Shown: positions 17,921 through 27,640, counted from the stretch's first letter. The stretch is DNA of 64,000 nt from Kitasatospora sp. A2-31 (GCF_022288725.1 NZ_JAKNTA010000003.1:556372-620371), one strand, 5' to 3'. Made by a program: numbers and translations. Notes: generated by a model not told the origin, from the letters alone.

Positions 17921-18279
17921 ATGAAGTACGTCGCGATGATCTACGGCAACCAGGCCAAGTGGGACGCGTTCCCGGCCGAGGCCTGGCCCGAGGCGATCGC
18001 CAAGCAGGACGCGTTCAACAGGAAGTACCGCGAGAGCGGCGAGCTGATCGGCGCCTACGGCCTGGCCGACGCGGCCGCCGCCCAGCTGGTGCGCCGCCGG
18101 GAAGGCCTCCCGGTGGTCACCGACGGCCCGTACCTGGAGACCAAGGAGTACCTCGCCAGCTTCTACCTGCTGGACTGCGAGAGCCTGGAGCGGGCCCAGG
18201 AGATCGCCGCCGACATGCCGTTCGCCGACGTCGAGCCGGTCGAGCTCTGGCCGATCCTGCACGACGCCGCGGCGGACGT

Positions 18280-18283
<4 letters not shown>
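17921..18283 (+). CDS. YciI/DGPF domain protein
   Basis: A 120-residue DGPF-domain protein. The namesake motif is VVTDGPYLETKEYLASFYLLDC, and the start MKYVAMIYGNQ is typical. The ATG at 17921 follows GGGAGGACACC. These proteins resemble YciI in fold; no catalytic role has been assigned. Its last codon overlaps the GTG of an ECF sigma factor. DGPF genes next to ECF42 sigma factors are a known actinobacterial pattern, and the sigma factor is thought to control the DGPF genes. Confidence 0.92.
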
Positions 18284-19523
<1,240 letters not shown>

Positions 19524-19527
<4 letters not shown>

Positions 19528-20321
19528 CAGTGGTGAGGTACGTCGAGAGGGACGGGGTCCGGCTCGCCTGCCGCGACTCGGGAGGGCCGGGAACAGCCGT
19601 CGTGTTGCTGCACGGGCTGGCGGGGCACGCGGGGGAGTGGGACGCCGTGGTGGCGGCCCTGGGCGGGCGGTTCCGGGTGGTGGCCGTCGACCAGCGCGGC
19701 AGCGGCGCGAGCGAGCGGCGGCCGCAGGACGTCTCACGGGCCGCGTACGTGGCGGACGTGCTCGCGGTGGTCGAGCAGCTCGGGCTGGAGCGCCCGGTGC
19801 TGGTCGGCCAGTCCTACGGAGGCCATGCTGCGATGCTCGCCGCTGCGACGCACCCCGGGGCGGTGAGTGGGCTGGTCGTGGTCGAGGCGGGGCCGGCGGG
19901 CTCGGACCCGGAGGCACTGGCGGGGATCGCCGGCTGGTTCGACTCCTGGCCGGTGCCGTTCCCGTCGTTCGAGGCGGCTGTGGGGTTCTTCGGCGGCGGA
20001 GCGGTCGGGGAGGGCTGGGCGGCGGGGCTGGAGGAGCGCGACGGCGGCTGGTGGCCGCGGTTCGACAGCGGCGTGATGGTCGACAGCCTGACGGAGAACG
20101 CCCACCGGTCGTGGTGGGACGAGTGGGCACAGGTCGGGTGTCCGATCCTGGCCGTGGTCGGGCAGTCGGGGATCATCGACGCGGAGCAGTTCGACCGGAT
20201 GCTGGGCACGCGACCGGAGACCGTGGCGGTCAGCGTGCCCGGCACCGGCCACGACCTGCACCTGGAACGGCCGGAGGAGCTGGCGCGGCTGATCGGCGAG
20301 TTCGTCCGGTTCGTCCGGTAG
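19524..20321 (+). CDS. Alpha/beta-fold hydrolase
   Basis: A 265-residue alpha/beta hydrolase. The oxyanion motif is LHGLAGHAGEW, the nucleophile elbow is VGQSYGGH (Ser near residue 95), and the catalytic His is in GTGHDLHLE near the end. The acid is less clear; a Glu/Asp after strand 7 (SGIIDAEQFD) fits. Substrate unknown. The ATG overlaps the sigma-factor stop by 4 bp, so DGPF protein, sigma factor and hydrolase form one coupled operon; the hydrolase may be an accessory rather than a target. Confidence 0.9.
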
Positions 20322-20327
20322 GGAGGA

Positions 20328-20513
20328 TCAGCCGAACTCGCCCGCGCGGACGGCGGTGACGAAGGACTGCCAGGCAGCCGGGGTGAAGGCGAGCGCGGGC
20401 CCGTCCGGGTCCTTGGAGTCCCGGACCCGCCCGGGGGAGGCGTCGTCCACTTCGACGCAGTTGCCGCCCTCGGCGTTGCTGTAGCTGCTGGACCGCCATT
20501 GAGTCTCGCGCAC
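20328..20513 (-). CDS. DUF397 domain protein (copy 1)
   Basis: A 61-residue DUF397 protein: WRSSSYSNAEGGNCVEVDD, then [35 protein letters not shown] at 20513 follows GGAGGAGC on the minus strand. DUF397 proteins partner XRE-DUF5753 regulators in streptomycete development and antibiotic control (WhiJ/AbaA-type loci). This copy is about 80% identical to the one at 20527, so the pair is a tandem duplication. It is the last gene of the cluster and convergent with the hydrolase. Confidence 0.9.
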   Translation of the reverse strand: MRETQWRSSSYSNAEGGNCVEVDDASPGRVRDSKDPDGPALAFTPAAWQSFVTAVRAGEFG

Positions 20514-20526
20514 GGTGCTCCTCCAA

Positions 20527-20733
20527 TTAGATGCTGCCGAACTCCCCGGTGCGGACGGCGGTGACGAAGGACTGCCAGGCGCCGGGAGTGAAGTCGAGGG
20601 TGGGCCCGTCCGGGTCCTTGGAGTCCCGGACCCGCCCGGGCGTCGCGTCGTCCACTTCGACGCAGGAGCCGCCTTCGCCATTGCTGTAGCTGCTCTTCCG
20701 CCAGTTGGCGGGTCGCTCAACGCGCTTGCGCAT
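20527..20733 (-). CDS. DUF397 domain protein (copy 2)
   Basis: A 68-residue DUF397 protein: [20 protein letters not shown] and [20 protein letters not shown]. The N-terminus MRKRVERPA is longer and more basic than in copy 1. The ATG at 20733 lies inside the 3' end of the XRE-DUF5753 gene (17-bp overlap), so the two are translationally linked. Only 13 bp separate its stop from the next DUF397 start. It likely modulates the regulator; a direct contact is inferred from family context. Confidence 0.92.
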   Translation of the reverse strand: MRKRVERPANWRKSSYSNGEGGSCVEVDDATPGRVRDSKDPDGPTLDFTPGAWQSFVTAVRTGEFGSI

Positions 20734-21562
20734 TCTCGTGGACCTCCGCCGCCGACTGGATCAGGGCCAGGGACGCCTCCGGCGACAATGCGGCGGCCCG
20801 TACGAGATCGTAGGACCGCTGACATCTGGCCACCAACCGATTGTCGTCGATCAGCTGGCCGGCGTGCTGTCCTTCGAGATATGCGAGCGGTGGGGCATCC
20901 GCGAAGGTCATCAGCGAGAGCATTCCGCCGAGTAGTGCATGGGCCCCGGCTTCGTAACTGACGACCTGGACGATCATGCGACGCCTGACCATGAGGCCAG
21001 CCACGTGCCTGAGCTGAGCTACCATCACCTGGCGGTCGCCCACGACTCTCCGGAGGACGGATTCGTCCAGGATGTACCACAACTCCGGTCCTGTTGGGTC
21101 GCTGACCAGCCGCTGTCGCTCCATTCGGGCCGCGACGAGCTCGGCCAGCTCGTCATCGCTGAGAAGCGGCTGCGCGCCGAGGCAAACCGCGCTTGCGTAC
21201 TCGGAAGTCTGAAGCAGTCCAGGTACTACGTGACCCGCGTATTCGCAGATCGACATCGCGCGAGCCTCGTGCTCGGCCGCCTCTTTGAAGTAGTCGGCGA
21301 AGCGGGAGTACTCCAGCAACTCGTGAAGGCGCTCCAGCACTCCTCCTGTTGCGAGTGCCTGATCGATCCGAATCGAGAGATCGAGCTGCGGAGTCCGAGT
21401 CGCATTCTCCAACTGCCCGATGTACGTACCGGACACGAAGGTCAGTGCTCCCAACTTCTCCTGAGACATCTTCGGTTGGGCTGCCTCACGGAGTCGTCGC
21501 AGCTCAGAGCCGTAGAAAGTCCGGGGCGACTTGCCCGGCGGGAGGCTGTGGGGAGGGGCCAT
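20717..21562 (-). CDS. XRE-DUF5753 transcriptional regulator (WhiJ-like)
   Basis: A 281-residue regulator. The XRE domain (about residues 15-75) has [34 protein letters not shown]. The remaining DUF5753 domain shows [29 protein letters not shown] and [13 protein letters not shown], then [15 protein letters not shown] at 21562 follows AGGTGG; the TTG seven codons earlier is less likely. Such regulators act with DUF397 proteins, two of which follow directly. G+C here is visibly lower than in the neighbours, with more A/T at third positions, which may show transfer or relaxed selection. Confidence 0.92.
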   Translation of the reverse strand: MAPPHSLPPGKSPRTFYGSELRRLREAAQPKMSQEKLGALTFVSGTYIGQLENATRTPQLDLSIRIDQALATGGVLERLHELLEYSRFADYFKEAAEHEARAMSICEYAGHVVPGLLQTSEYASAVCLGAQPLLSDDELAELVAARMERQRLVSDPTGPELWYILDESVLRRVVGDRQVMVAQLRHVAGLMVRRRMIVQVVSYEAGAHALLGGMLSLMTFADAPPLAYLEGQHAGQLIDDNRLVARCQRSYDLVRAAALSPEASLALIQSAAEVHENAQAR

Positions 21563-21676
21563 CCGGATCCCACCTCTGAACAATCAACATGCGGTGACCG
21601 CTTGACTTCACAGCGTAGCTTCGAGTGCTGATCCTGGGAGAGGAATCACCGAATCCGCAGCGACAGGAGCAGCGCT

Positions 21677-22045
21677 ATGTCCTCCATCCTCCGCAGAATC
21701 ACCGCCGACGACCGCCGCGAGGCCGCTTCCGTCCTGGACGACTTCAAGGTCGCCCTCGCCGCCGCGGGTACGGAACTCCCCTCCACCGGCATCGACTGGA
21801 ACTGCGCCTCCGTCACGGGGGTGGTCCTCATCGACCTCGGCGCCGCCCCCGTCTCCGTCGTCACCAAGCTCACCGACGTCATCCGCGACGGCGTCCGCGC
21901 CCGCCGCGAACCGCCTCGGGCGACCTGGTACCCCAGGGCCGGCCAGGCCGTCACCCTCAACACCGCCGACGGCGCCCCGCTCGCTGCCGAAGTGGTGGTC
22001 GCCACCCAGCGGTTGGTGACGATCCGGCTCGACGGACGCCGCTGA
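21677..22045 (+). CDS. Hypothetical protein, streptomycete type
   Basis: A 122-residue soluble protein beginning MSSILRRITADDRREAAS, with TGIDWNCASVTGVVLIDLGAAPVSVVTKL in the middle and a C-terminal strand-rich part (AVTLNTADGAPLAAEVVVATQRLVTIRL). No domain is recognised. Codon use is typical of the genome and the frame is clean. It is divergent from the XRE-DUF5753 gene and begins a run of three small genes in the same direction with short gaps. Confidence 0.72.
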   Translation: MSSILRRITADDRREAASVLDDFKVALAAAGTELPSTGIDWNCASVTGVVLIDLGAAPVSVVTKLTDVIRDGVRARREPPRATWYPRAGQAVTLNTADGAPLAAEVVVATQRLVTIRLDGRR

Positions 22046-22077
22046 CCCTGCCCTGCCGCCCTTCGAAGGACCGCCCC

Positions 22078-22284
22078 GTGAACCACCCCGTGAACCACCG
22101 CCCGCCCCACACCCCCGGCGAACTCCTCCACGACCGCCGGACCCGCCGCACCGGCGTCTACATGGACACCATCGGCGGCCGCGTCTACCTCCGCCCCGTC
22201 GGGGGCGGCGTCGAGTGGACCGTTCGACCCGAGCACGTCACCGCGCCGCCGCCGCAATCCGCTCGGGCCCGGTCGCTCTCGTGA
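22078..22284 (+). CDS. Small hypothetical protein
   Basis: A 68-residue protein starting with GTG at 22078 (AAGGA seven bases upstream; GTG at 22090 also possible). The core TPGELLHDRRTRRTGVYMDTIGGRVYLRPVGGGVEWTV looks like a small beta-rich domain that I have seen as a conserved streptomycete hypothetical next to XRE/DUF397 genes; no function is known. Its stop overlaps the GTG of the next gene by 4 bp. Confidence 0.7.
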   Translation: MNHPVNHRPPHTPGELLHDRRTRRTGVYMDTIGGRVYLRPVGGGVEWTVRPEHVTAPPPQSARARSLS

Positions 22285-22550
22285 GCCGCCCTAGCCGTGT
22301 CCTGCTCCTCGCCGCTTCGGCCGTCTCCGTGGCGGTCGGCGCCGCTCTCGCGGCCCTCGCCGTCTGTCCGATCCGGCACGCCGCCCCGCGTGCCGCCGGC
22401 TTCCTCTTCGTCACGGTGCTCTGCACCACCACCGCCCTCGTGAACCTGCTGCTGGGCGCCGCCGTTCAGCGCCGGGCCGCTCGCTCGGCGCGGCCGGCTA
22501 CGCCTGCTCCGGCTCGGCGTCCGCCGCCGTCGCAGGCTTCCGGTACGTGA
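22281..22550 (+). CDS. Small two-span membrane protein, hypothetical
   Basis: An 89-residue protein with two hydrophobic segments (RVLLLAASAVSVAVGAALAA and AAGFLFVTVLCTTTALVNLL) and a Pro/Arg/Ala-rich cytoplasmic tail. GTG at 22281 overlaps the previous stop (GTGA). Its 3' end overlaps the convergent dihydrofolate-reductase-like gene by 53 bp. The function is unknown; the coupling suggests it works with, or is expressed with, the 68-residue protein. Confidence 0.6.
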   Translation: MSRPSRVLLLAASAVSVAVGAALAALAVCPIRHAAPRAAGFLFVTVLCTTTALVNLLLGAAVQRRAARSARPATPAPARRPPPSQASGT

Positions 22551-23109
22551 GGAGCACGCTGCCCTGGTCGAAGGTCCGGCTCTCGACAAGCTCGAAGTTC
22601 CGAGCAGCGAAGTCGGCCGAGAACAGCGGGATGCCCGAACCCGCCACGACCGGATAGAGCTTGACGACCAGTTCGTCGATCTCCGGCAGGAGCTGTCCGG
22701 CCAGCGAGGCGCCGCCGCAGAGCCAGATGCCGAGCCCGTCCTCCCGCTTGAGGCGGCGGACCACCGACAGCGGGTCCTCGGCGGTGACCTCGACGGCCGG
22801 GTCCGGGCTCTCGGCGATGGAGCGGGAGAAGACGATCTGCCGCAGGTGGGCGTACGGGCTGGTCGCGCCGACGGCCAGCCCCGGCTCGTAGGTGGCGCGG
22901 CCCATCAGCACGGTGTCGTAGTGCTTGTTGGGCGCGTCGCCGATGCCCAGGCCGGCCCGGGCCGGGGCGAAGACGGTGTCCGGGTACTCGGTGGTCAGGT
23001 AGGAGGCGTACTCGCCCGTGACGTGCGGGAAGAAGAAGTCGAAGCCGCCGTCCGGCGCGGCGATGAAGCCGTCGATGGTGCTGCCGATGAAGTAGCTGAG
23101 CTTGCGCAT
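22498..23109 (-). CDS. Dihydrofolate reductase / RibD C-terminal family protein
   Basis: A 203-residue single-domain reductase of the RibD_C fold. It opens with KLSYFIGSTIDGFIAAPDGGFDFFFP, has TVLMGRATYEPGL in the middle and the nucleotide-binding IWLCGGASLAGQLLPEIDEL later. Members reduce pterin- or pyrimidine-like substrates with NADPH, but the stand-alone YyaP/YwjB-like ones have no proven substrate. ATG at 23109. It is divergent from the methyltransferase at 23260, with an AT-richer promoter stretch between (TATTTATAGTA at about 23161). Confidence 0.88.
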   Translation of the reverse strand: MRKLSYFIGSTIDGFIAAPDGGFDFFFPHVTGEYASYLTTEYPDTVFAPARAGLGIGDAPNKHYDTVLMGRATYEPGLAVGATSPYAHLRQIVFSRSIAESPDPAVEVTAEDPLSVVRRLKREDGLGIWLCGGASLAGQLLPEIDELVVKLYPVVAGSGIPLFSADFAARNFELVESRTFDQGSVLLTYRKPATAADAEPEQA

Positions 23110-23259
23110 CCGTGTCCTAGGTGTCGTGGTGCTGGATCGTGGCCCGTCGCTCGAACCACTCTATTTATAGTACTTCGACCGTAGTGGTTGCAAGGGGGTT
23201 CTGAGAGAGGGTCAGCTTCGGCTCGGAATGCCCCACGTGAAGGCCCTACGCTCGGCGTC

Positions 23260-23907
23260 ATGACCGTGCCCGCGTACCTGGCCGCCGTCCGCGCGTCGTA
23301 CGACACCGTCGCCGAGGACTACGTCCGGCGGGTGGTCCCGCCGGACGCCATGGACCCGGTGTCCCGCGGGATGCTCGGCGCCTTGGCCGAGTTGGTGCGG
23401 GCGGACGGGCTCGGCCCGATCGCGGACGTGGGCTGCGGGCCGGGCCGGGTGACGGCGTACCTCGCCGGCCTGGGCGTGACCACCTTCGGCATCGACCTGT
23501 CCCCGCGGATGATCGAGCTGGCCCGCCGGGCCCACCCCGCGGTCGACTACGCGGTCGGCTCGATGGCCGGCCTGCCGCTCCGTGACGCCGGGCTCGGCGG
23601 TCTGCTGGCCTGGTACTCGACCCACCACACGCCGCCGGCGCTACTCCCTCTCGTCTTCGCGGAGTTCCGCCGCGCCCTTGCTCCCGGTGGCCGCCTGCTG
23701 CTGGGCGGCCACGCGGGCGAGGCCGCCCGCCTGAGGCCCGCGCAGGGCTACGGCCACCCGGTGACCTACGAGTCGTACCTCATCCCTGCCGACCGGCAGG
23801 CCGAACTGCTGGCCGGGGCCGGGTTCGCCGTGACCGCACGGGTGGAGCAGCCGGCCGAGGGCCGGCCCGGCCGCTCCTACGTCTGCCTGCTCGCCCGGGC
23901 CGTCTGA
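23260..23907 (+). CDS. Class I SAM-dependent methyltransferase
   Basis: A 215-residue methyltransferase of the Methyltransf_11/25 kind. Motif I is IADVGCGPGRVTAYLAGLG, the acidic end of strand 2 is FGIDLSP, and motif II is GSMAGLPLRDAGLGGLLAWYS. The C-terminal part follows the usual Rossmann order (LAPGGRLLLGG). The acceptor is unknown. ATG at 23260 lacks a strong ribosome binding site. A strong hairpin lies directly after the stop. Confidence 0.88.
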   Translation: MTVPAYLAAVRASYDTVAEDYVRRVVPPDAMDPVSRGMLGALAELVRADGLGPIADVGCGPGRVTAYLAGLGVTTFGIDLSPRMIELARRAHPAVDYAVGSMAGLPLRDAGLGGLLAWYSTHHTPPALLPLVFAEFRRALAPGGRLLLGGHAGEAARLRPAQGYGHPVTYESYLIPADRQAELLAGAGFAVTARVEQPAEGRPGRSYVCLLARAV

Positions 23908-23912
23908 CGCTC

Positions 23913-23956
23913 GCCCCTGCACAGGAGTCGGACGGGCCGACTTCCTGCGCAGGGGC
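23913..23956. terminator. Hairpin terminator, shared with 47760-47794
   Basis: GCCCCTGCACAGGAGTCGG pairs with the segment at 23937-23956 with one bulge, between convergent genes. The 19 bases ACGGGCCGACTTCCTGCGC at 23932-23950 recur exactly at 47775-47793 in another hairpin, so this is also a dispersed repeat. Confidence 0.75.
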
Positions 23957-23967
23957 CGTCCGGGTGT

Positions 23968-24753
23968 TCAGCGCGCCTCGGCGTGCAGTTCCTCGATCAG
24001 CCGTGCGACGGCCTCCGGCTCGCGCAGCGTCGGGTAGTGGTCGGAACCGGCCAGCCGGACCAGCCGGCAGCCCGGGATCCGGGTCGCGACCTCCTCGCCG
24101 AGCCGCACGATTCCCGGCCGGTCCAGCTCGCCCAGCACCAGCAGGGCGGGCACGGCGATCTCGCCGAGCCGGTCGAACGCGGGCGGGTCGGGTTCCTGGT
24201 ACCCGACGTTGCCGAACCACGAGGGCAGGACCGCCCTGAAGTGCGCGGCGGCGACCGGATCGGCCTCGGGCGTGCCGCCGCCCGCCAGCCCCCAGAGGCT
24301 CAGCCCGTACCGGACGATGCCCTCCGTGTCGCCGGCCCCGGCCAGCCGCTGCACCTCCCGGTAGAGCTCGGACTCGTCGAGCCCGTCGTACCCGGTGACG
24401 GTGGGGACGATCAGCGCCAGGCCCGCCACCCGCTCGGGTGCGTCCAGGGCCAGACTGATCGACGCGGCCCCGCCCATGCTGTTGCCGACCAGCACCACCC
24501 GGTCGAGTTCGAAGTGGTCGAGCACCGCGGCGAGGTCCTCGGCCGGGGTGTACGCGACGGTGGGGGCGGGCGAGCGCCCGTAGCCGCGGGCGTCGTACCG
24601 GACCACCCGGTGCCGTCCGTCGAGCACCGCGAGCACCGGATCCCAGATGGTCGAGTCGCCGACACCCGGGTGGACCAGGACCAGTGGGAGCCCTTCTCCT
24701 CCGGAGTCCTCGGCCCAGAGTTCACCACCGCGGACGGGCACCCTGGTTTCCAT
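23968..24753 (-). CDS. Alpha/beta-fold hydrolase
   Basis: A 261-residue hydrolase. Motifs: LVHPGVGDSTIWDPV (oxyanion), RYDARGYGRS, nucleophile elbow VGNSMGGAASI (Ser near residue 95), LVLGELDRPGIV near the acid, and GSDHYPTLREP with the catalytic His. It resembles 3-oxoadipate enol-lactonase-type enzymes in order, but the substrate cannot be stated. The start METRVPVRGGEL (24753) fits the family best; an ATG at 24804 would add 17 residues. The TANGO2-like gene follows closely upstream on the same strand. Confidence 0.87.
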   Translation of the reverse strand: METRVPVRGGELWAEDSGGEGLPLVLVHPGVGDSTIWDPVLAVLDGRHRVVRYDARGYGRSPAPTVAYTPAEDLAAVLDHFELDRVVLVGNSMGGAASISLALDAPERVAGLALIVPTVTGYDGLDESELYREVQRLAGAGDTEGIVRYGLSLWGLAGGGTPEADPVAAAHFRAVLPSWFGNVGYQEPDPPAFDRLGEIAVPALLVLGELDRPGIVRLGEEVATRIPGCRLVRLAGSDHYPTLREPEAVARLIEELHAEAR

Positions 24754-24821
24754 GGCCCCAGTCTCGGCGGGCGCCTCCGGCACCCGCCAGTGGGCCTGCT
24801 CCATCGAACCGCGCAGCAGGC

Positions 24822-25610
24822 CTAGACGATCCGGCGCCACCGGTCCCCGGCCGGCCCGGTCACGGGGGCGCGGCCGAAGTCGTACCGCAGTCCGTCAGGC
24901 CGGAAGGCCAGCAGGGATATCGAGGACGAGCCCCAGATCCGGCCGTCGCCGAACTCCCGGCGCTGGACCAGCGCCTCGGGGGCGTCCAGGGGCAGGCCGT
25001 CGCCGGCGACGATCGGCAGCCAGGCGCCCCATGCCTCCTCCGTGGGCCCGGCCGCCGGCTCGGGCCGGGCGGCGGCCTCGAAACGGGCGCGGAAGTGCGC
25101 GGCGCGCGCCGCCATCAGCGTGCGGACCAGCTCTGAGGTGGTCCGGGTGGCGGCCAGGCCCTCCAGCCCGTCGTTCAGCACCACGCTCAGGCCGGTCGGC
25201 AGTTCGCGCTCCTCCGGGCTGCCGCCGCCCCAGCTCAGGACCCGGGCGCCGTCCGGCCGGACGAGGACCAGATGGAAGGGGTCGTAACGCTCCAGGTCGA
25301 GGTGGGCGATGCCGCCGTCGCGGACGGCGGTCAGCGGCAGGTCGCCGCGCGAGAGCCGCGCCTGCGCGGGGGCCATCGCGCCGAAGCCGTTCAGCAGGCA
25401 GGCCGCGACCGGCTCGGCCCCCGGGCCGCCCGGCTCGGCCGCCAGCCACGTCCCGCCCGCGGCGAGGTCGAGCCCGCCGAGGACCGAGGGCTGCCCGGGC
25501 CAGTGGCGGTCCGGCGGCAGCCACTGCCGCCCCGCGTACTCGTCCCGCACCGACAGCAGCAGCACCGGCACCGCCGACGACGGCTCGATGCTGACGAACG
25601 CGGTACACAC
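24822..25610 (-). CDS. NRDE/TANGO2 family protein
   Basis: A 262-residue NRDE family protein. It starts with GTG at 25610, giving (M)CTAFVSIEPSSAVPVLLLS: Cys2 directly after the initiator is the invariant residue of this N-terminal-nucleophile-like family. The NRDE-type block appears as VRDEYAGRQWLPP, followed by GGLDLAAGGTWLA. The bacterial role is not established; eukaryotic TANGO2 is linked to lipid and haem handling. The start is fixed by the Cys2 rule; longer upstream frames are shadows. Confidence 0.85.
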   Translation of the reverse strand: MCTAFVSIEPSSAVPVLLLSVRDEYAGRQWLPPDRHWPGQPSVLGGLDLAAGGTWLAAEPGGPGAEPVAACLLNGFGAMAPAQARLSRGDLPLTAVRDGGIAHLDLERYDPFHLVLVRPDGARVLSWGGGSPEERELPTGLSVVLNDGLEGLAATRTTSELVRTLMAARAAHFRARFEAAARPEPAAGPTEEAWGAWLPIVAGDGLPLDAPEALVQRREFGDGRIWGSSSISLLAFRPDGLRYDFGRAPVTGPAGDRWRRIV

Positions 25611-25857
25611 GGACCTGGCCCCCTGGTCTTCCCGGCGGGGCGGCCGGACACCGCCCCGCCGCCGATCCTCGCACGCACGTTCGCCGATCGGAACAGCCGG
25701 AAGGGACGGACCCCTGGCTGCCCGGCCGTCCCCGTGCCGGCTCGGCCGGCCTCGGGCGCCGGTGCCGGGCGCCCGCGGCGGCGCAGCGAAGTGGCCCGTG
25801 ATCCCCGGCGTCGATTGTGCCAAGGAGGCGGTCCACTCCCCGCCTAGGCTGACCGGT

Positions 25858-26331
25858 ATGACGACGAACGAGACCGCCACCGTGTCCGCCCCCGAGCAGC
25901 GGATCTCCCTCCCCGACCTCGCCCCCGAGTTCTACCAGGCCATGATCGCCCTGGACCGGTCCGCCCGTCGGGGCGTCGACCCGACCCTCGCCGAGCTGGT
26001 CAAGGTGCACGCCTCGATGGTGAACGGCTGCTCGTTCTGCATCGACATGCACTCCACCGACGCGCTGAAGAACGGTGAGCAGAACCACCGCCTGCTCTCC
26101 CTGCCGGCCTGGCGCGAGACCTCCTGGTTCACGGCCAGGGAGCGCGCCGCCCTGGCGCTGACCGAGTCGATCACCCTGCTGACCCGGGGGCACGTCCCGG
26201 ACGCCGTCTACCAGGAGGCCGCCGAGCACTTCGAGCAGGCCGAGCTGGCGCAGCTGATCGCCCTGATCGTCACCATCAACTCCTGGAACCGGATCGGCGT
26301 CACCTCCCGCCTCAGCCCGGCCGCGAAGTAG
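25858..26331 (+). CDS. Carboxymuconolactone decarboxylase/AhpD-like protein
   Basis: A 157-residue helical protein of the CMD/AhpD family. The active-site motif CSFCIDMH (CxxC plus His) sits at about residues 60-67 after LAELVKVHASMVNG. Such proteins act as alkylhydroperoxidases or thiol relays. The C-terminal helix INSWNRIGVTSRL is typical. ATG at 25858; GGAGG lies about 30 bp upstream, so the ribosome site is not obvious. The PEP-mutase-like gene starts 10 bp after the stop, so the two probably form an operon. Confidence 0.9.
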   Translation: MTTNETATVSAPEQRISLPDLAPEFYQAMIALDRSARRGVDPTLAELVKVHASMVNGCSFCIDMHSTDALKNGEQNHRLLSLPAWRETSWFTARERAALALTESITLLTRGHVPDAVYQEAAEHFEQAELAQLIALIVTINSWNRIGVTSRLSPAAK

Positions 26332-26341
26332 GGTCGCCGCC

Positions 26342-27154
26342 ATGACGCCCACGCAGCAGCAGAAGGCCCGCGCCCTGCGCGAACTCCACCGCCCGGGTGA
26401 GCCGTTGGTGCTCGCCAACGTCTGGGACGCGGCCGGCGCCCGGCTGGTCGCCGCCGCCGGGGCGCGGGCCGTCGCCACGGCCAGCGCGAGCGTCTCCTGG
26501 AGCCTCGGCAGCGCGGACGGGGACGCGGCCGACCGCGACGAGGTGCTCGCGCAGACCGCGCTGGTCGTGCGCGCGGTGGAGCTGCCGGTCACGGCCGACC
26601 TGGAGAGCGGCTACGGCGCCACCTCGGCCGAGGTCGGCGAGACGGTGGCGGGGCTGCTCGCCACCGGGGCGGTCGGAGTGAACCTGGAGGACGCCCACCG
26701 GTCCCCGGCCGAGGCGGCCGAGCGGATCGCCGCGGCCCGGGGAGCCGCCTCGAACGCCGGGATCGACCTGTTCGTCAACGGGCGCACCGACGTCTTCCTG
26801 CGGGGGATCGGTGAGCCGGCCGGCCGGCTGGACGAGGCCGTCGCCCGCCTGCGCGCCTACGTCGAGGCGGGTGCGGGCGGGGGGTTCGTGCCGGGCGTCA
26901 CCGATCCCGAGACGATCGCGGCCCTGGTCGCGGCCGTTCCGGCGCCGCTGAACGTGCTGGCGGGGCCGGGCTCGCCGTCGGTGTCGGAGCTGGCGAAGCT
27001 GGGCGTGGCCCGGGTGAGCCTCGGGCCCGGCCTGGCCAAGGCGGCGTACGCGGCGGTGCGCCGGGCCGCCGAGGAGGTCTACGGCTCGGGGACGTACACC
27101 GCACTCGACGGCGGGCTGACCTACCAGGAGCTGAACGCCCTCGCCCGGGGCTGA
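26342..27154 (+). CDS. Isocitrate lyase/phosphoenolpyruvate mutase family protein
   Basis: A 270-residue TIM-barrel protein. The family's features are NVWDAAGARLVAAAGARAVATASASVS at the start, the metal/substrate stretch TADLESGYG, and GVNLEDAHRSPAEAAERI. It lacks the KKCGH-type isocitrate-lyase loop, so a 2-methylisocitrate or oxaloacetate-like C-C lyase/hydrolase role is more likely; no substrate can be named. ATG at 26342, 10 bp after the AhpD-like gene. Confidence 0.85.
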   Translation: MTPTQQQKARALRELHRPGEPLVLANVWDAAGARLVAAAGARAVATASASVSWSLGSADGDAADRDEVLAQTALVVRAVELPVTADLESGYGATSAEVGETVAGLLATGAVGVNLEDAHRSPAEAAERIAAARGAASNAGIDLFVNGRTDVFLRGIGEPAGRLDEAVARLRAYVEAGAGGGFVPGVTDPETIAALVAAVPAPLNVLAGPGSPSVSELAKLGVARVSLGPGLAKAAYAAVRRAAEEVYGSGTYTALDGGLTYQELNALARG

Positions 27155-27275
27155 CCACCGCCCCGGGGCCCGGGGTCCGCAGGCACCGGTCCGGGTCGGG
27201 CACGCTCGGGGGAGCGCCCGAACCGGACCGGAGGTCACTGCGCGGGCGGCCCCCGGGGCGCGGGCCCGGATCGGC

Positions 27276-27354
27276 TCAGGACCCGGCCGTGGGTTCAGGA
27301 GCCGGCCGTGGGGTTCAGGAGCCGGCCGTCGGTTGAGGACCCGGCGGCGTCAGT
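27276..27354. repeat. Four-copy 19-21 bp tandem repeat
   Basis: Units starting TCAGGA-CCGGCCGTGGGT begin at 27276, 27295 and 27315, with a diverged fourth at 27334 (TGAGGACCC...). The array runs into the last bases of the secreted-protein gene (27350), so its 3' end is part of the repeat. Confidence 0.8.
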
Positions 27355-27610
27355 TCAGGACCTGCCCGCTGATCCCCGGGTGCTCCATCTGTCCCGTGCC
27401 CACGGCCTCCACCTGCTGGGCGGCGTGGCCGACCAGCGGCAGCTTGCCGGCCTCGTGGAGCGCCAGGTCGGTGGGGGAGAGGTTGAGCCCGCTGGAGAGC
27501 CCGTCCAGGGCGTCCGGCTGGGAGGCGACCGAGGTCGCGGCGGACGCGGCGGGGGCGGCCAGGGCCAGGCCCGCCAGGGTGAGGGCGGCCAGGGTGGCGA
27601 GTTTCGTCAT
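27350..27610 (-). CDS. Small secreted hypothetical protein
   Basis: An 86-residue protein with a clear Sec signal peptide: MTKLATLAALTLAGLALAAP, then ASAATS with a likely cut after ASA (about residue 24). The mature part of about 60 residues (QPDALDGLSSGLNLSPTDLA, VGHAAQQVEAVG) has no Cys and no known domain. It is not a chaplin, as no chaplin motif is seen. ATG at 27610. It lies 30 bp after the stop of the second P450 gene on the same strand and may be read through from the conservon. Confidence 0.72.
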   Translation of the reverse strand: MTKLATLAALTLAGLALAAPAASAATSVASQPDALDGLSSGLNLSPTDLALHEAGKLPLVGHAAQQVEAVGTGQMEHPGISGQVLN

Positions 27611-27640
27611 GACACGCCAAACGACCCGGCCGCCTTCAGG

